Source: Wolfiporia cocos (lineage: Eukaryota > Basidiomycota > Agaricomycetes > Polyporales > Phaeolaceae). From it: a stretch of DNA of 64,000 nt. A program made the position numbers and the translations under genes. The first letter of the stretch is position 1. Each line of letters starts with the position of its first letter. Positions 54,351 through 64,000 of the stretch are shown piece by piece. The notes beneath the pieces were generated by a model, which made no database searches, had not been told where the DNA came from, and worked only from the letters and a program-made list of their open reading frames with translations. The stretch spans positions 1 through 64,000 of the forward strand of contig JACCLO010000020.1 in NCBI GenBank assembly GCA_029448655.1, written 5' to 3'.

Positions 54351-54437
54351 TGGTACATCCAGGATTCGAACCAAGGACCTCAGCGCAGATGAGAATAACA
54401 GCATCGCAGCGTAATTAGCCGACTGAGCCATTGTGGC
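54351..54437 (-). other. tRNA-like sequence (left arm)
   Basis: The minus strand shows an A box (TGGCTCAGTCGGC) and a perfect B box (GGTTCGAATCC) at tRNA-like spacing, plus a 3' end GTACCA. The acceptor and anticodon stems do not pair properly, so it is a tRNA-derived relic or SINE head rather than a working tRNA gene. Confidence 0.6.
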
Positions 54438-54728
54438 AACAGGTACCATTGACCAATTAAAATATATATAATGCAAATTTTACACACAATTTTCGCAAAT
54501 CATCAAGGCAACTAACTGCTCCAACAAGCATACAGAAATCAATGATAGTGGTAGCTTGATTTACCATGCTTGACCTGGAGCAACTCACCATGGGAAAGCT
54601 GAATACACTGGAATCACAGGTCTTTAGAGGCAGATTCATTTGTATTTGTGTTATGGAAGATGTTAAACTGCGAAAATGAAGTTTACAAAATACTCTATAT
54701 ATTGCTTAAAATGGGGGCAACACCAGTT

Positions 54729-54814
54729 GCACCATAGCTCAGTTGGCTAATTATGCTGCGATGCTGTTATTCTCATCTGCGCTAAGGTCCTTGGTCCGAA
54801 TCCGGGATGTGCCA
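54729..54814 (+). other. tRNA-like sequence (right arm)
   Basis: GCACCATAGCTCAGTTGGC carries the A box, and GGTCCGAATCC a B box with one change. The end GTGCCA mimics a tRNA 3' end. It has the same oversized middle (TGCGATGCTGTTATTCTCATC) as the left arm. Stem pairing is poor, so it is not called as a tRNA. Confidence 0.6.
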
Positions 54815-54950
54815 TTTTATTGTCACAGTAGATTAATCTGCCGCAGTTAGCAGATTAATCTGCGTGCAAACCTAGCTCGCAACTGCGATTTCTTAAGCGA
54901 AGGGCAGTTGGCAGATTAAGATAATTGACTGAAACTCTACGGGGTACTTG

Positions 54951-55144
54951 CAGGATCAACAAGGACCGAAATATATTTTGTAGGATCAACAAGGACCGAA
55001 ATACTATTTGCAGGATCAACAAGGACCGAAATACTATTTGCAGGATCAACGAGGACTGAAATGTGATTTGCAGGATCAATGAGGACCGAAATATTATTTG
55101 CAGGATTAAAGAGGATGGACATATTCATTGCAGGACTAACGAGT
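54951..55144. repeat. 30-bp minisatellite, about six and a half units
   Basis: The unit CAGGATCAACAAGGACCGAA plus ATACTATTTG starts at 54951, 54981, 55011, 55041, 55071, 55101 and 55131, diverging to the right. It begins 17 bp after the inverted-repeat right arm. Because 30 is a multiple of three, reverse frames stay open as 10-residue repeats, which is not evidence of a gene. Confidence 0.9.
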
Positions 55145-57128
55145 GTACAGGTCGTCGTCCTGCGCTTATATTTTATTTTTGGTATTTTCGTTTATTTTCC
55201 TTACTGTACTAAAACCTCCACACCGACTCTACCAGTGCGCGAGACATGTCCCGAGGGAGCGGTACGTGAACGCGAAGTAGGATCCGCGACGTTTCAGACC
55301 GACGTTCCCACGCTGGAGGGCAGCGAGATGTGCACGTAAATAGGGCGCGGTCTTGACATCGTTGACGGAATCCAAGCCATCGCGTGTTTCGTATGCCAAT
55401 CCTGACGGTATGTTGGACGTGTCTGTGCCGACGACGCGGCTCCCATCCGTTTTTCTCCACTACTTCACATGGACTCATAGTCACAGGACTGTTATGGTAG
55501 TCAACTTTCCTTATAGAGTTACATGATCACTTGCTTCTCTCGATCACGTATCACTACTTTTTCTTCTGTCATATTTTGGTCGGCTCTCGAAACTGTGTTG
55601 TCTGTAACTTTAACAGCAGCCGCACGAAGCGCGCAATCCATCTCTCTCCTCGCATTTTCTGTGTGACACTGTCCTCTGAGTCTTAGTGAGGCGATGCCGA
55701 GCTCAACCGCAGCCGATCGCAGCAGCAAGGGAGCCAGAGTGGTGGATGGGGTCCAGCTGGTACTCACCAGTAAGTTGTTCCTCTCTCACTGGTAGGCTCA
55801 TTTTCGCTCCGGTGACGTGCATATACTGACCCATATCGTCCCTAACATACAGGTACTCAATGTACCAGTCACTCCAGAACGTGCTGGCATCATTTGGCGA
55901 CCTCAAATCATTTACATCTGTGGGTTCTCATGACGAGGTACGTTTTCTGCCTGCTTTTCCCACTGAGTATGTTGAACCTCGGCCTGCACCGACGTGGAGA
56001 TCACTGCCATGTGACCACCTCAGCGAACTGCCTCATCAAGACGTGCGCTGACTGACATACACGTAAGTGTCTATCCCCACACCCATGCGTATGCTGTTGC
56101 TCACGCAATGCACCAGCGCGCACAAATTTTCTATCTGTGCTGATTTGCGGTGTGAGCGGTGCATGTTGACGTTGATGCTCGAGGCTACTGACTGATGCTC
56201 TCTGGTAGATCTTTTGTGACCCCTTCTGTCACTTACCTTTACTACGGACATTGTTGTACTCATACATACTCCGAATATATTCAAGTCTCATTGGCACTAC
56301 ATTGAATGAACATGATATAGTACAATACTTGCCTCAGGTGCTCCTAGGCCTGGCGACTGCTATTGTGTGGTCCTCGCAATAGCAAAGGCCCTCAGGTGAG
56401 GTCCTTGCAATAGCATGGGCCCTCAGGTGAGGTCCTTGCAATAGCATGGGCCTCAGGTGAGGTCCTTGTGGGAACCCGTCCCCTGGGCGCTTGCTATTGC
56501 GAGGACCTGCTACTATAAGGGGGTTATACATGAGTATACCAGTCCGGCTACAGTTACAGGACCTGCTTGGTATATCTACGTAGATACGAGTAGATATACG
56601 GTCTCACACTTTGCTGTGGCATGTTCTCGGCTCTCATTTTTGGATTTAATACTATAAAACATGAGAGTCAACGAGATACGATACAACACTGCTGGCCTTC
56701 AATGGATTGTCCGAACACGAAGGAACGGGATATATCTTTGTCACGAGCACGTCACGACCAAGTGCCGTAATAGCTTAAGTACTGAGACCCACCGATGCCA
56801 ACAGAGTGCCCTTTTGGCGCAACGGTTATTGCATTACGGCTGAGCATCGTTATTGGGTTCTCACGACAGCGCGTGATAATCTTAATAGCATCCAAGCGAG
56901 AAAACGCACTGATCAACTGAAACTGATACTAACCGTCATATCATGATTATTAGATACAAACTGATTTGTCCATCAGTGTTCCCATATTCGATATGTGATG
57001 GCTACCCTTGTTGATATACTTCAGTCACTAGTCTCCCAAAATAATGTACTAACCAAATTACTGAATGGACCGAAACAGCGGAGATGTATCCGACTAACGT
57101 ACTATGCATTTTTTAACAATACGTGACA
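55145..57128. other. Weak signs of a decayed intron-containing gene
   Basis: Around 55690-56050 the plus strand has ATGCCGAGCTCAACC..., a GTAAGT donor near 55771, CTAAC followed by CATACAG near 55838-55850, and a downstream frame MYQSLQNVLASFGDLK to SELPHQDVR (55860-56051). The frames do not join cleanly across the intron I chose, so I do not call a CDS. The remainder holds only a 31-bp repeat (separate entry) and short frames. Confidence 0.3.
56370..56468. repeat. 31-bp tandem repeat, three units
   Basis: Unit GTCCTTGCAATAGCATGGGC plus CCTCAGGTGAG at 56370, 56401 and 56432, then a partial. Flanked by inverted pieces of the unit: TGCTATTGTGTGGTCC near 56358 and TGCTATTGCGAGGACC near 56494, so the block could fold as a hairpin. 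Confidence 0.85.
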
Positions 57129-58570
57129 TATGTGCAACATTGGCTCGGGCAGCTTGCTTGAATGCCGAAACTCGTCAGCCCTTGTGAAATCCCACTGAAT
57201 GAAGCCGAGGTGCAGATGCGATCTTGAGAATGTGATGATATCTGTTATGGGAAGCAAGGCTCATGCGGTGTATCCAGGGCTATTGCCATTTGAGGACATC
57301 TGATGCGTGAGGAGCCACCAGGGAACATGATCATCTTCTTATATCATCTCACGATGTGGCTTGAAGTCTCATTATAAATCCAATGTGCCTGCCCTCAGCG
57401 ATATCACAGTTCAAGTACGTCGTATCCAATGTCACTTCTAGATTCCAACTCGACTTTGGGCTGCGTATTTATTGGTATCTCGCTGGCTACAGTGTACGGT
57501 CTGTCCTGATTGCATATCAATCATCTCATAATGCTCTATCCACAGCTTATATGGAGTATTTTGCGCTCAGACAGCGTACTACTTCAAGACATATCCTAAA
57601 GACCCACCAGCTTTAAAGATCTTGGTCAGTCCCCGAGACTTATAACACCATTCAAAGCCATTGAGAAGTATAAACCACAGGTTATGATATTGTGGTATGA
57701 GTAGCTGTGCTCGCCAAATTACCCATTGCTTCAATTCACGATATGACTTGTTTCAGGTGCATGGAATCCGCCAGAATGATTATGTCTGCTGCAGTCAGTC
57801 TTTCATGCCATTGAGCTATATACATCACTGACGAAGCTTCCAGGTGATTTGGATTATGGGAGTCCAGAGGCATGGCAACATACTAGAGATTCTGAGGTAT
57901 CCGGAGTGAGTTTCCTGTTCACATACACAAACCATATTCTAATCAAACATTGGCATATGCGCAAAACGAAGCATATACTTTGGGGTCAGTATGCTAAGTA
58001 TTATTATAACGTAGAAAGCTACCAAAACGTTCATGTCAGACCCAGCTTGCGCTATACGTACATCATTCCAAAGCGGCATTTGAAGTGAATGCTGATTCTA
58101 CGCATTGCAGTCTTCAGCAACCGTAATCGTGCAGTCGTGAGTAGCATCTTCTGAGAGCACCGTGTGATAAATTCATTGCAGGCATAGCTATTTTGTTTAT
58201 CAAACCTGGCGCTGTTAGCAGAGATTGTCATCTTCCGCATCATCAATACTAAATGGAAGCAGTCTTTCATTACAAGTGGTATCAAATACCGCTAACTATG
58301 ACAATGGTGCGGGATGTGATAGTATGTAATCGAGCCTCCACTAATGGTACCCTCAGGCAGTGCTGGCATTGTCAGGTTTTGGTACTGTAATAAATAGCAT
58401 CTGGAGTAGTATTGTCTCACAGTTGCACGTTCCTTTTAACAGGTAGCGGGATTGGTCAGTACCATCTTAATTGAGATAATGAGTTCCTGATCATACCCAA
58501 AATCATGTAGCAATCGTACCCTATACGTGAGTGCTATGACATTGAGGTGACAAGCAGATAAATCGATGTT

Positions 58571-58824
58571 ATGTTTTTGTCAGCACTGCATCATCTGAGA
58601 TGTCTAGTGATATATGGACTTCACGAGTTGAGCCATTCCGTATTGTGCTCCCCCCGCCTACGATGTCTCATCTCGCCACAGGTACCATCATTGATACAAC
58701 CCTTTGCCGACTTGCTCGCAGACATATTGAATACGGTGATGCTATTGTGGATGTTGAGAAAGAACAACACTGGATTCAAAACGTATGCATCTACGAAAGT
58801 CTGGATTGGTCTACTGAGCTCTGA
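58571..58824 (+). pseudogene. Unrecognised protein-like frame in duplicated segment
   Basis: The frame from MSSDIWTSRVEPFRIV through TIIDTTLCRLARRHIEYGD to WIQNVCIYESLDWSTEL is open here. The homologous stretch in copy 1 (about 52475-52690) has in-frame stops. Conservation of the reading suggests a once-coding ancestor, but I do not recognise it. Confidence 0.35.
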
Positions 58825-59222
58825 GCTTGTTCTTAGTCGTAATCGCACGACTTGTGACATTCGCTATCACGAGGGGATTTTGCACTGCGTAAGTACTCGA
58901 ATTTCCTATTTTACTGAAGTAACGCATGAACAGAAACAGATTTACGCACCTTGCACAAGCTTCGTTTGTAAGGCAACGAATGCTCTAGATGGATTGTACT
59001 GATTGGATTGACTTTCAGTACTTGCTCTGGATGCGAAGTTTTCCTCCCAGACTGTACTGGATAATCTTTCATTTCTCTGTTCCTGAAGGTTAGAACCGTG
59101 AATCACCATCATCTCAGTGCACGTCTTAATGCATTTTAACTTTTAGTCTACATAAATTCATTACTTGCTCTGTGCGCCATTCTCTCACTCAAACACATGA
59201 GGATGCTCATTACATCATCCTA

Positions 59223-60180
59223 GTGTTGCCGAAGTTCAGTTCGGTTCAGGTTCAGGGGGGTCTAGGGCTGAACCCAGAACCGAACCGACTGCAGGGAGCC
59301 TGAACCTGAACCTGAACCTGGACTGAACCTGGTGAACTGGTTCATCAGGTTCGGTTCATGGTTCGAACTAGGTTCGAACCGCTAAGTTACTTGCTTCTAT
59401 AAAGTGTAAGAATAATAATTTAGACACCAACTTCATGCACCTTTCTATGTATACCAATTGCCCTCTATTGCCTACCTCATTCCCGGCACTATTGAACCCA
59501 CTAAAGTAATCACACTTCAAGTTCTGCAGTGCCTCCATTTGGTGTCTATTGGGCTGAATTCCAAAGTGGCTCTTAATCTTGAGTAGAGTGGTAAACATAA
59601 ATTTTAGATGCACAATAATCACTCAAGGCAGCCATTTTGAGCAGTTCAGTAATCAGGATTTATGATTGTGAATTAGCCTGAGGCAAACCTCAATAACAAA
59701 CCATTCTTAGACAACACTGTATATAACCTAGGATCATGGATATGAAGTGGAACATAATCTTCTACATTTCTTACTTCATCTGACAGCAACAAATGCAGCC
59801 CAGTGCCACAGAAAGCATGGTGATCCCAGCATGGGGTTGAAGCCCTTGCCTCATTGGGAGACTAGAGTTTATGAGTGCTGATGCTTGCTATGGTGAAGCC
59901 AGTTGTACATAACTTACTGCAACAACACTATAGCAAAGATGGCAAGAACATAATTGTAATTGATGCTTATCCACCAGTGGCTACACAAAATATGTTAATG
60001 CTATGTGGTTCAAGGTTCAGTCCGGTTCGAACCTGGTTCAAGGGTACCCATGACCCCCCTGAACCAAGAACCGAACCTTGATGTCCTACCCTGAACCGGA
60101 CCTGGACTGAACCTGAACCTAGGTTCGGTTCAGGCGGTTCAGGTTCTGAACCTTGGTTCTGAACTGAACTTCGGCAACAC
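59223..60180. mobile_element. 958-bp MITE-like element with GGTTCAGG subterminal repeats
   Basis: Terminal inverted repeats GTGTTGCCGAAGTTCAGTTC and its inverse GAACTGAACTTCGGCAACAC. Flanked by TACATCATCCTA on both sides (59211-59222 and 60181-60192), an unusually long 12-bp TSD (13 bp if the first G is counted outside). Copy 1 of the duplication has the empty site. Subterminal regions (59236-59370 and 60005-60165) are arrays of GGTTCAGGTTC / GAACCTGAACC. No transposase; the central 84-codon reverse frame is unrecognised. Confidence 0.85.
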
Positions 60181-60515
60181 TACATCATCCTAGCCTGAAT
60201 CTACGTCGGCAGATTCTCAAACACGGGGGCGCAAGTGGTGCTGACTATATCTCTGTCAACTTGCCCTCGCAGAGCACGGCCTAGCTTCCTCGCCACATCC
60301 TCCACAAAGCGAGTGTCACCATTGCGAGGTTTGCATCACCGAAGTAATGAGCTGTGCTAGCTTATCTATCGATTGACATGTACCTAAGTTAGTCTGATTA
60401 CGCAATGCTTGAAGACTTCATCCCAATCTCCGATCAGTTTGTTTGTACTATGACTCCATGACTATGACTACATGACTCAACCATGTCTATCCTGCATTCC
60501 CACCTGTGAATGAAG

Positions 60516-61282
60516 TTTCGGTACATCAATTTCATTTTCTCCGTTTTCCCTTCGAAGTTCGTCCAGCCTATGAGTCAAGCTCAATGGATAAGGGTAGTGC
60601 CGGGTCCTGCAAGGCCTGCTACCCTTTGGCAGTCGAAAGTGACATCGCATCACATTTTGTTCCTTAAGGATGTAATAAGGTTGCATAGGCATCACAGCAC
60701 AGGCAAGAAGCAGACAACATGGACTCATGAGGGACATTGTTGACAAGGAACAGTTGGTGCAAAAGATTTCGATTTCCTTTGATCTTGTCACAAGCCGATT
60801 TCTTTTGCCTAGCTAGTGACTAGAGCCAGAACCCTTATCTTATCTAAGCGCGCGCTTAAGCAGTCACGTGCAAAGACCCCGATCACCCTATCACGTGTTA
60901 CCAGACCCCCGGACACTCTGTGCCGTGTACTTACACCCATTATAGGGTTACCTACACCATTTCGGACCATCAGCCTACGTAATAACTATACAGCAGCCAC
61001 ACATGTACAAACGGTAGAATCGCATATATACTGGCCGACGAGCAGGGTAGCACCCCAGACTCGTCTTGGCCTTATACACCTTGAGTAGCCTCAGATCAGG
61101 AATACGCTTTCACGCAAGTCATATTCCCCTGAGTAGTTGCTTGAAGTGTTGCTTGTGTCAGATCTCTGGCAAAACCAAAGAAAGGAAAAGTAAACACAGC
61201 TCGTCACTTTTGATTGTCGGAGCAGGCAACTCGAATTTGTTTATGACAGAAGCACACCCAGTCACATCTGGAGTCACAGCAC
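60516..61282. other. No gene seen
   Basis: Short frames only. A TATA-like CATATATACTGG lies near 61021. Nothing else I can support. Confidence 0.3.
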
Positions 61283-61482
61283 AATGTCACACGCCAAATT
61301 CAAGCCTTTAGGCACAGTACCTTTTCCGATCATCTAGAGCACCCCCAAAGCTGGAAACCCGATGCCTAAGCTAGAACCAAGCCCTATACATGAACCATCC
61401 CAGGCACTAGCTACCAGCATCACCAGCCATGCCTAAAACCTTAGTCCCAGGCCACATGCCCAGTCCAGTCTAACAAGCCTGG
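61283..61482 (+). repeat. LTR end fragment, same family as 46664-47736
   Basis: TGTCACACGCCAAATTCAAG... matches the inverse of the right end of 46664-47736 for about 200 bp (GGCACAGTACCTTTTCCGAT shared). It then stops, and a differently oriented fragment of the same family begins at 61509. Confidence 0.8.
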
Positions 61483-62155
61483 TCAGGAAGCCACACGAGC
61501 ATGGCTGACACAAGCGTAACCTAAGGTCCTCGACTGGGGGAAGGGGGCTTGCTCAGAGGCACCTTCCTGGTCCAGGAGAACTCTAGGCACAAAAGGCCAA
61601 GACAAGTCTGAGGTTTGCTCAAGACTGTCTGGCTATTATATAGCTCTACTACTGTTTGTACATGTTACGCTGCGCAGACGGTAAGGGCAGTAGGCGCAGT
61701 GTGATTGGTCTTAAGCTATGTTGCCCGTAGGCATGGAGTGACTAAGCCGGTAATGGCATTGGAGCTGTGATGTCCATAGCGATGTAGTGGATGTCAGAGC
61801 AATCAAAACATCGGTTCGGCGTTGTCCACAGGCGTGACGATGCCTGTAGGGCAATCATGTGAGGTACTGTACATAAAATCGAGCTATTATATACCGTTTC
61901 ACCCCCCGGCTACACGATACCTGGCTCCCGACGTGTGCGCAATGTTCAGGCATGCGCGAGCTCGGCCTCGGCAAATCCATGTTCCAACACACCCCCTCGA
62001 GCGAAGCGCATGCAGCGTACGTTTGCACTTCCTCAACGCACCCCCTCAATCATCGAGAAACACAGCCCATCCCAAAACTCCAACATCTGGCCGATAGTCC
62101 ATGCTCATGGTGAGCTCCAACGGGCGACCCTTAGGCGCAAAGGTAGGGTGCAAGA

Positions 62156-62697
62156 TGTTACGGATCGAATATCCATTCAACGCAAAATAACTAAGTCGAG
62201 TTACTCAGCGTTTCGAGTAGCACACTACTCGTCAGACTCCTCAGAGTCAGAGCGTCGATATACAAGCTGCAGGCTTAATTGCTCAAGCCTTTGAGAACGA
62301 GTATAAGATCCTTGTAATTCAACAAGGTCGAGCTGAGGAATTCGACCGGTATTTACATCAGGTTATATACTTTGGTCTGTTAATCGGGGTCATAGTGTCC
62401 TTGGTACTGCTACTATTAAGTCTGTCAGGCTAATGATATGAGTAATAAAGGAGAAGTGTTGCGGTTGCGCGCAACAAGGGATGAAACATAGAACTACTGT
62501 GGTTATACACAGAATATCAGCTAGAACACGATGCGATCGTGGGGAATGGGCATAGGGTTGTTATACATGAAACAGGGCCTACGGTTGAGTGGAGGCCCCT
62601 AGGAATAGAGCGCTGGGTACAGCGGTTGAACGCTAAGTGCTCATACACAGTGAGGCATCAAAGAGAATATTCGGGTGCACCTGGTAAAATCGTAACA
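62156..62697 (-). repeat. Family-4 solo LTR inside the TRIM-like element
   Basis: TGTTACGGATCG...GTAAAATCGTAACA on the plus strand, 542 bp, TSD CAAGA at 62151-62155 and 62698-62702. The inverse orientation of 43731-44272, with the same AAGGTCGAGCT and TATA arrangement (minus strand). Confidence 0.95.
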
Positions 62698-62748
62698 CAA
62701 GACGTACGACGATTCTTCAACAACTCCAGTGGTGGCAACAAATTCGAT

Positions 62749-62850
62749 CGGTGCCCTTGGCGGGTGGTTTGTTCAGTCAGTTCGTCAATCGGTGCCCTCA
62801 GCGGGCGGTTTGTTCATCAATTGGTGCCCTTGGCGGGCGGTTTGGTCGTT
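62749..62850. repeat. Short imperfect tandem repeat in the TRIM interior
   Basis: TCGGTGCCCTTGGCGGGTGG-type unit occurs three times (near 62749, 62789 and 62823) with 34-40 bp spacing, each followed by TTTGTTC or TTTGGTC. Confidence 0.7.
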
Positions 62851-63441
62851 TGTGTGGGTTCAATCGTACGTGTGGGTTTGGGATCAGGATTGATCATGCA
62901 CGGTGGTGCGCATGCGCGGCGGCCGGCAGTTGTCGATTGTTTGAATAGATGGCTTCAGCCCCGTCCCGGGCAAGGTGAGTCGACAGCGACGGTGGAAAGG
63001 GTCTGTGGCATAGCGACGGCCAGCAGAGCATCGGCAAGTGGCAGCATGCGTGCACGATCAAGCAACGCAGCGAGCGGCGGGCTTAGGCTGCCCCCAGAGC
63101 CTCTTGGTAGTAAACCCCCAAGCGGGCTGACACAATTGTGTCAGAGCAATCAAAACATCGGTTTGGCGGGCGCGTTTGTCCACAGGTTTGACGATGCCCG
63201 TAGGGCAATCGCGTGAGGTACGGTACATAAAATCGAGCTATTATATACCATTTCACCCTCCGGCTATGCAATACCCGGCTCCCGACGTGTGTGCAACATT
63301 CAGGCACGCGTGAGCTCGGCCTCGGCAAATCCATATTCCAACAACGGATCAGGCCCAAGTCGGTGGTTCTCATTGATCAGGGGTTCACCGGTAATGGTGG
63401 GGTTCTATGTCTGTGATTGGGGTGTCTGCGGTCCAGGTTCC

Positions 63442-64000
63442 TGTTACGGTTATTTTGATTTTTCAAATATCGACAGAACTCACCATAGGGCGAATACGAT
63501 ACAGGGACTTGTTGCGCAACCAACCCCCCTGGCTACTCATGATTCTACTGGGCGCATCCCCAGTTGTACTAGTCTAAACGGCTCGTTTCATCTTTGGCAG
63601 ATCCAACTCTGCTGTCGTTTCACGTTCATCGTTTATTAGCTGATAGATGGCGTTCAACCGCCATCATTCCTATCCATCGTCTCGGATATATCACTACATA
63701 CCTATCAAACGTTTGACACTATAGCGTAGATAGTATCGGTGACATCTGGGACAGGCTTGACCCCTAAAACCTAACGAAGTATATAAACTCATGTATTTAC
63801 TGTCGAGGCTCTTCAGCTCGACCTTGTTGTACAAACAAGAAGTCTTATACTTGTTCTCAAACGTAGGAAACTACGCTCAGTATTTCTCGCTCGAGCAACT
63901 GAACGACTAAGTCCTCGAAGTGCACATTGACTTCTCGGACTTAGGCGAGTCTTATATTCTATCAGACTCGCACTTGAACCAATTATATCCTCTAACGCGT
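63442..64000 (+). repeat. Family-1 LTR, cut by the window edge
   Basis: TGTTACGGTTATTTTGATTT onward, with the TATATAAAC box near 63781 and AGCTCGACCTT near 63815, in plus orientation. Ends inside U5 at 64000. Left flank GTTCC. It could be a solo LTR or the 5' end of another element. Confidence 0.93.

Larger units (their letters stand above)
54232..54933. repeat. Inverted pair of tRNA-like repeat units
   Basis: Left arm 54232-54440 and right arm 54724-54933 are near-perfect inverse copies (about 210 bp each), separated by about 283 bp. Outer ends are TTCAGTCAATTATCTTAATC and its inverse. Each arm has an outer tail with the internal palindrome CAGATTAATCTG...CAGATTAATCTG and an inner tRNA-like part. 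This could be two SINEs head to head or one foldback element. Confidence 0.8.
57129..60515. repeat. 2.4-kb duplicated segment, copy 2 (with insert)
   Basis: Direct repeat of 51013-53420, interrupted by the element at 59223-60180. Excluding that insert and one TSD the length is about 2417 bp, against 2408 bp for copy 1. Divergence is substantial but evenly spread, so the duplication is old. Confidence 0.85.
61792..63343 (-). mobile_element. TRIM-like mini LTR retrotransposon
   Basis: Two direct LTRs, 61792-61989 (198 bp) and 63139-63343 (205 bp), TGTCAGAGCAATC...TTCCAACA. Each has a minus-strand TATATAAT box, and a purine tract (minus strand GAGGGGGTG) abuts the left LTR. The internal part is only about 600 bp once the nested solo LTR (62156-62697) is removed, and it shows no gag or pol. 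Flanks GTGGA and ACGGA are an imperfect 5-bp match. Such an element would need enzymes supplied by others. Confidence 0.75.
61509..63441 (-). repeat. LTR fragment (46664-type) hosting the TRIM-like element
   Basis: 61509-61791 (TGACACAAGCGTAACC..., GGGGGAAGGGGGCT, GTAATGGCATTGGAGC) and 63344-63441 (GGATCAGGCCCAAGTCGG...) together match the first ~380 bp of 46664-47736. The family-1 LTR at 63442 ends it. The TRIM-like element lies between the two parts. Confidence 0.85.

Noticed and set aside
54951..55144. Regular 30-bp repeat considered as a CRISPR array
   Set aside because: Units are contiguous with no variable spacers, the context is eukaryotic, and the copies decay progressively as in a minisatellite.
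56812..56885. tRNA-like stretch (TTGGCGCAACGG ... GGGTTCTCACGAC)
   Set aside because: A-box-like match only; the B box is poor and no cloverleaf can be drawn.
60570..60650. CTCAATGGATAAGGGTAG resembles a tRNA-Arg A box
   Set aside because: No B box at the right distance and no acceptor pairing.
62539..63216. 225-codon open frame
   Set aside because: It begins inside a solo LTR and runs across its junction into TRIM sequence and an LTR; no protein-like features.

Overview
The window is a nest of LTR retrotransposons from a fungus, most likely a basidiomycete. The evidence is several Ty3/gypsy chromodomain elements (chromoviruses), at least a dozen solo LTRs with clean 5-bp target-site duplications (TSDs), CpG-specific decay of older copies, and no convincing host gene or bacterial feature. 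I cannot name the species.

The dominant repeat (family 1) has 708-bp LTRs (TGTTACGG...CCGTAACA). Complete copies run LTR, self-primer site, gag (about 610 codons, capsid plus one CCHC knuckle), pol in the -1 frame, polypurine tract, LTR. The pol order is protease, dUTPase, reverse transcriptase, RNase H, integrase, chromodomain. A third frame (ORF3, about 354 codons with two CCHC-like knuckles) overlaps the 3' end of pol. The dUTPase between protease and RT, ORF3, and a further open frame over the Gly/Pro-rich part of gag are the most interesting biology here. An 11-nt match between the primer site and the predicted 5' end of the transcript shows Tf1-type self-priming.

Layout: 1-3478 is old CpG-poor LTR debris. 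3479-13695 is element A (minus), inserted in a family-4 LTR and itself hit by two solo LTRs. 13894-15577 is old sequence with degenerate repeats and one solo LTR. 15578-45221 is bounded by a matching LTR pair and a CTGGT TSD and is read as one element B (minus). B carries a 2.1-kb internal inversion and a doubly nested solo LTR. In place of its lost 5' end it holds a plus-strand tandem block: LTR, fragment D, LTR, element C, LTR, element E, LTR, then an older CpG-poor LTR. 45227-61282 is gene-poor: two solo LTRs, inverted repeats, a 2.4-kb direct duplication, two tRNA-like sequences in an inverted pair, minisatellites and a 958-bp MITE-like element. 61283-64000 holds LTR fragments in opposite orientations, a TRIM-like mini-element with its own nested solo LTR, and the start of another family-1 LTR at the window edge.

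No family-1 copy is fully intact. C is closest: gag is open, and pol is interrupted only by two stops around the dUTPase. Most nonsense codons seen in A, B, C and E are CGA to TGA, as expected from deamination of methylated CpG. Gag would package the RNA, protease would mature Gag-Pol, RT/RNase H would copy the RNA with dUTPase limiting uracil incorporation, and integrase plus chromodomain would insert the copy, probably into heterochromatin. That last sentence is family knowledge, not seen here.
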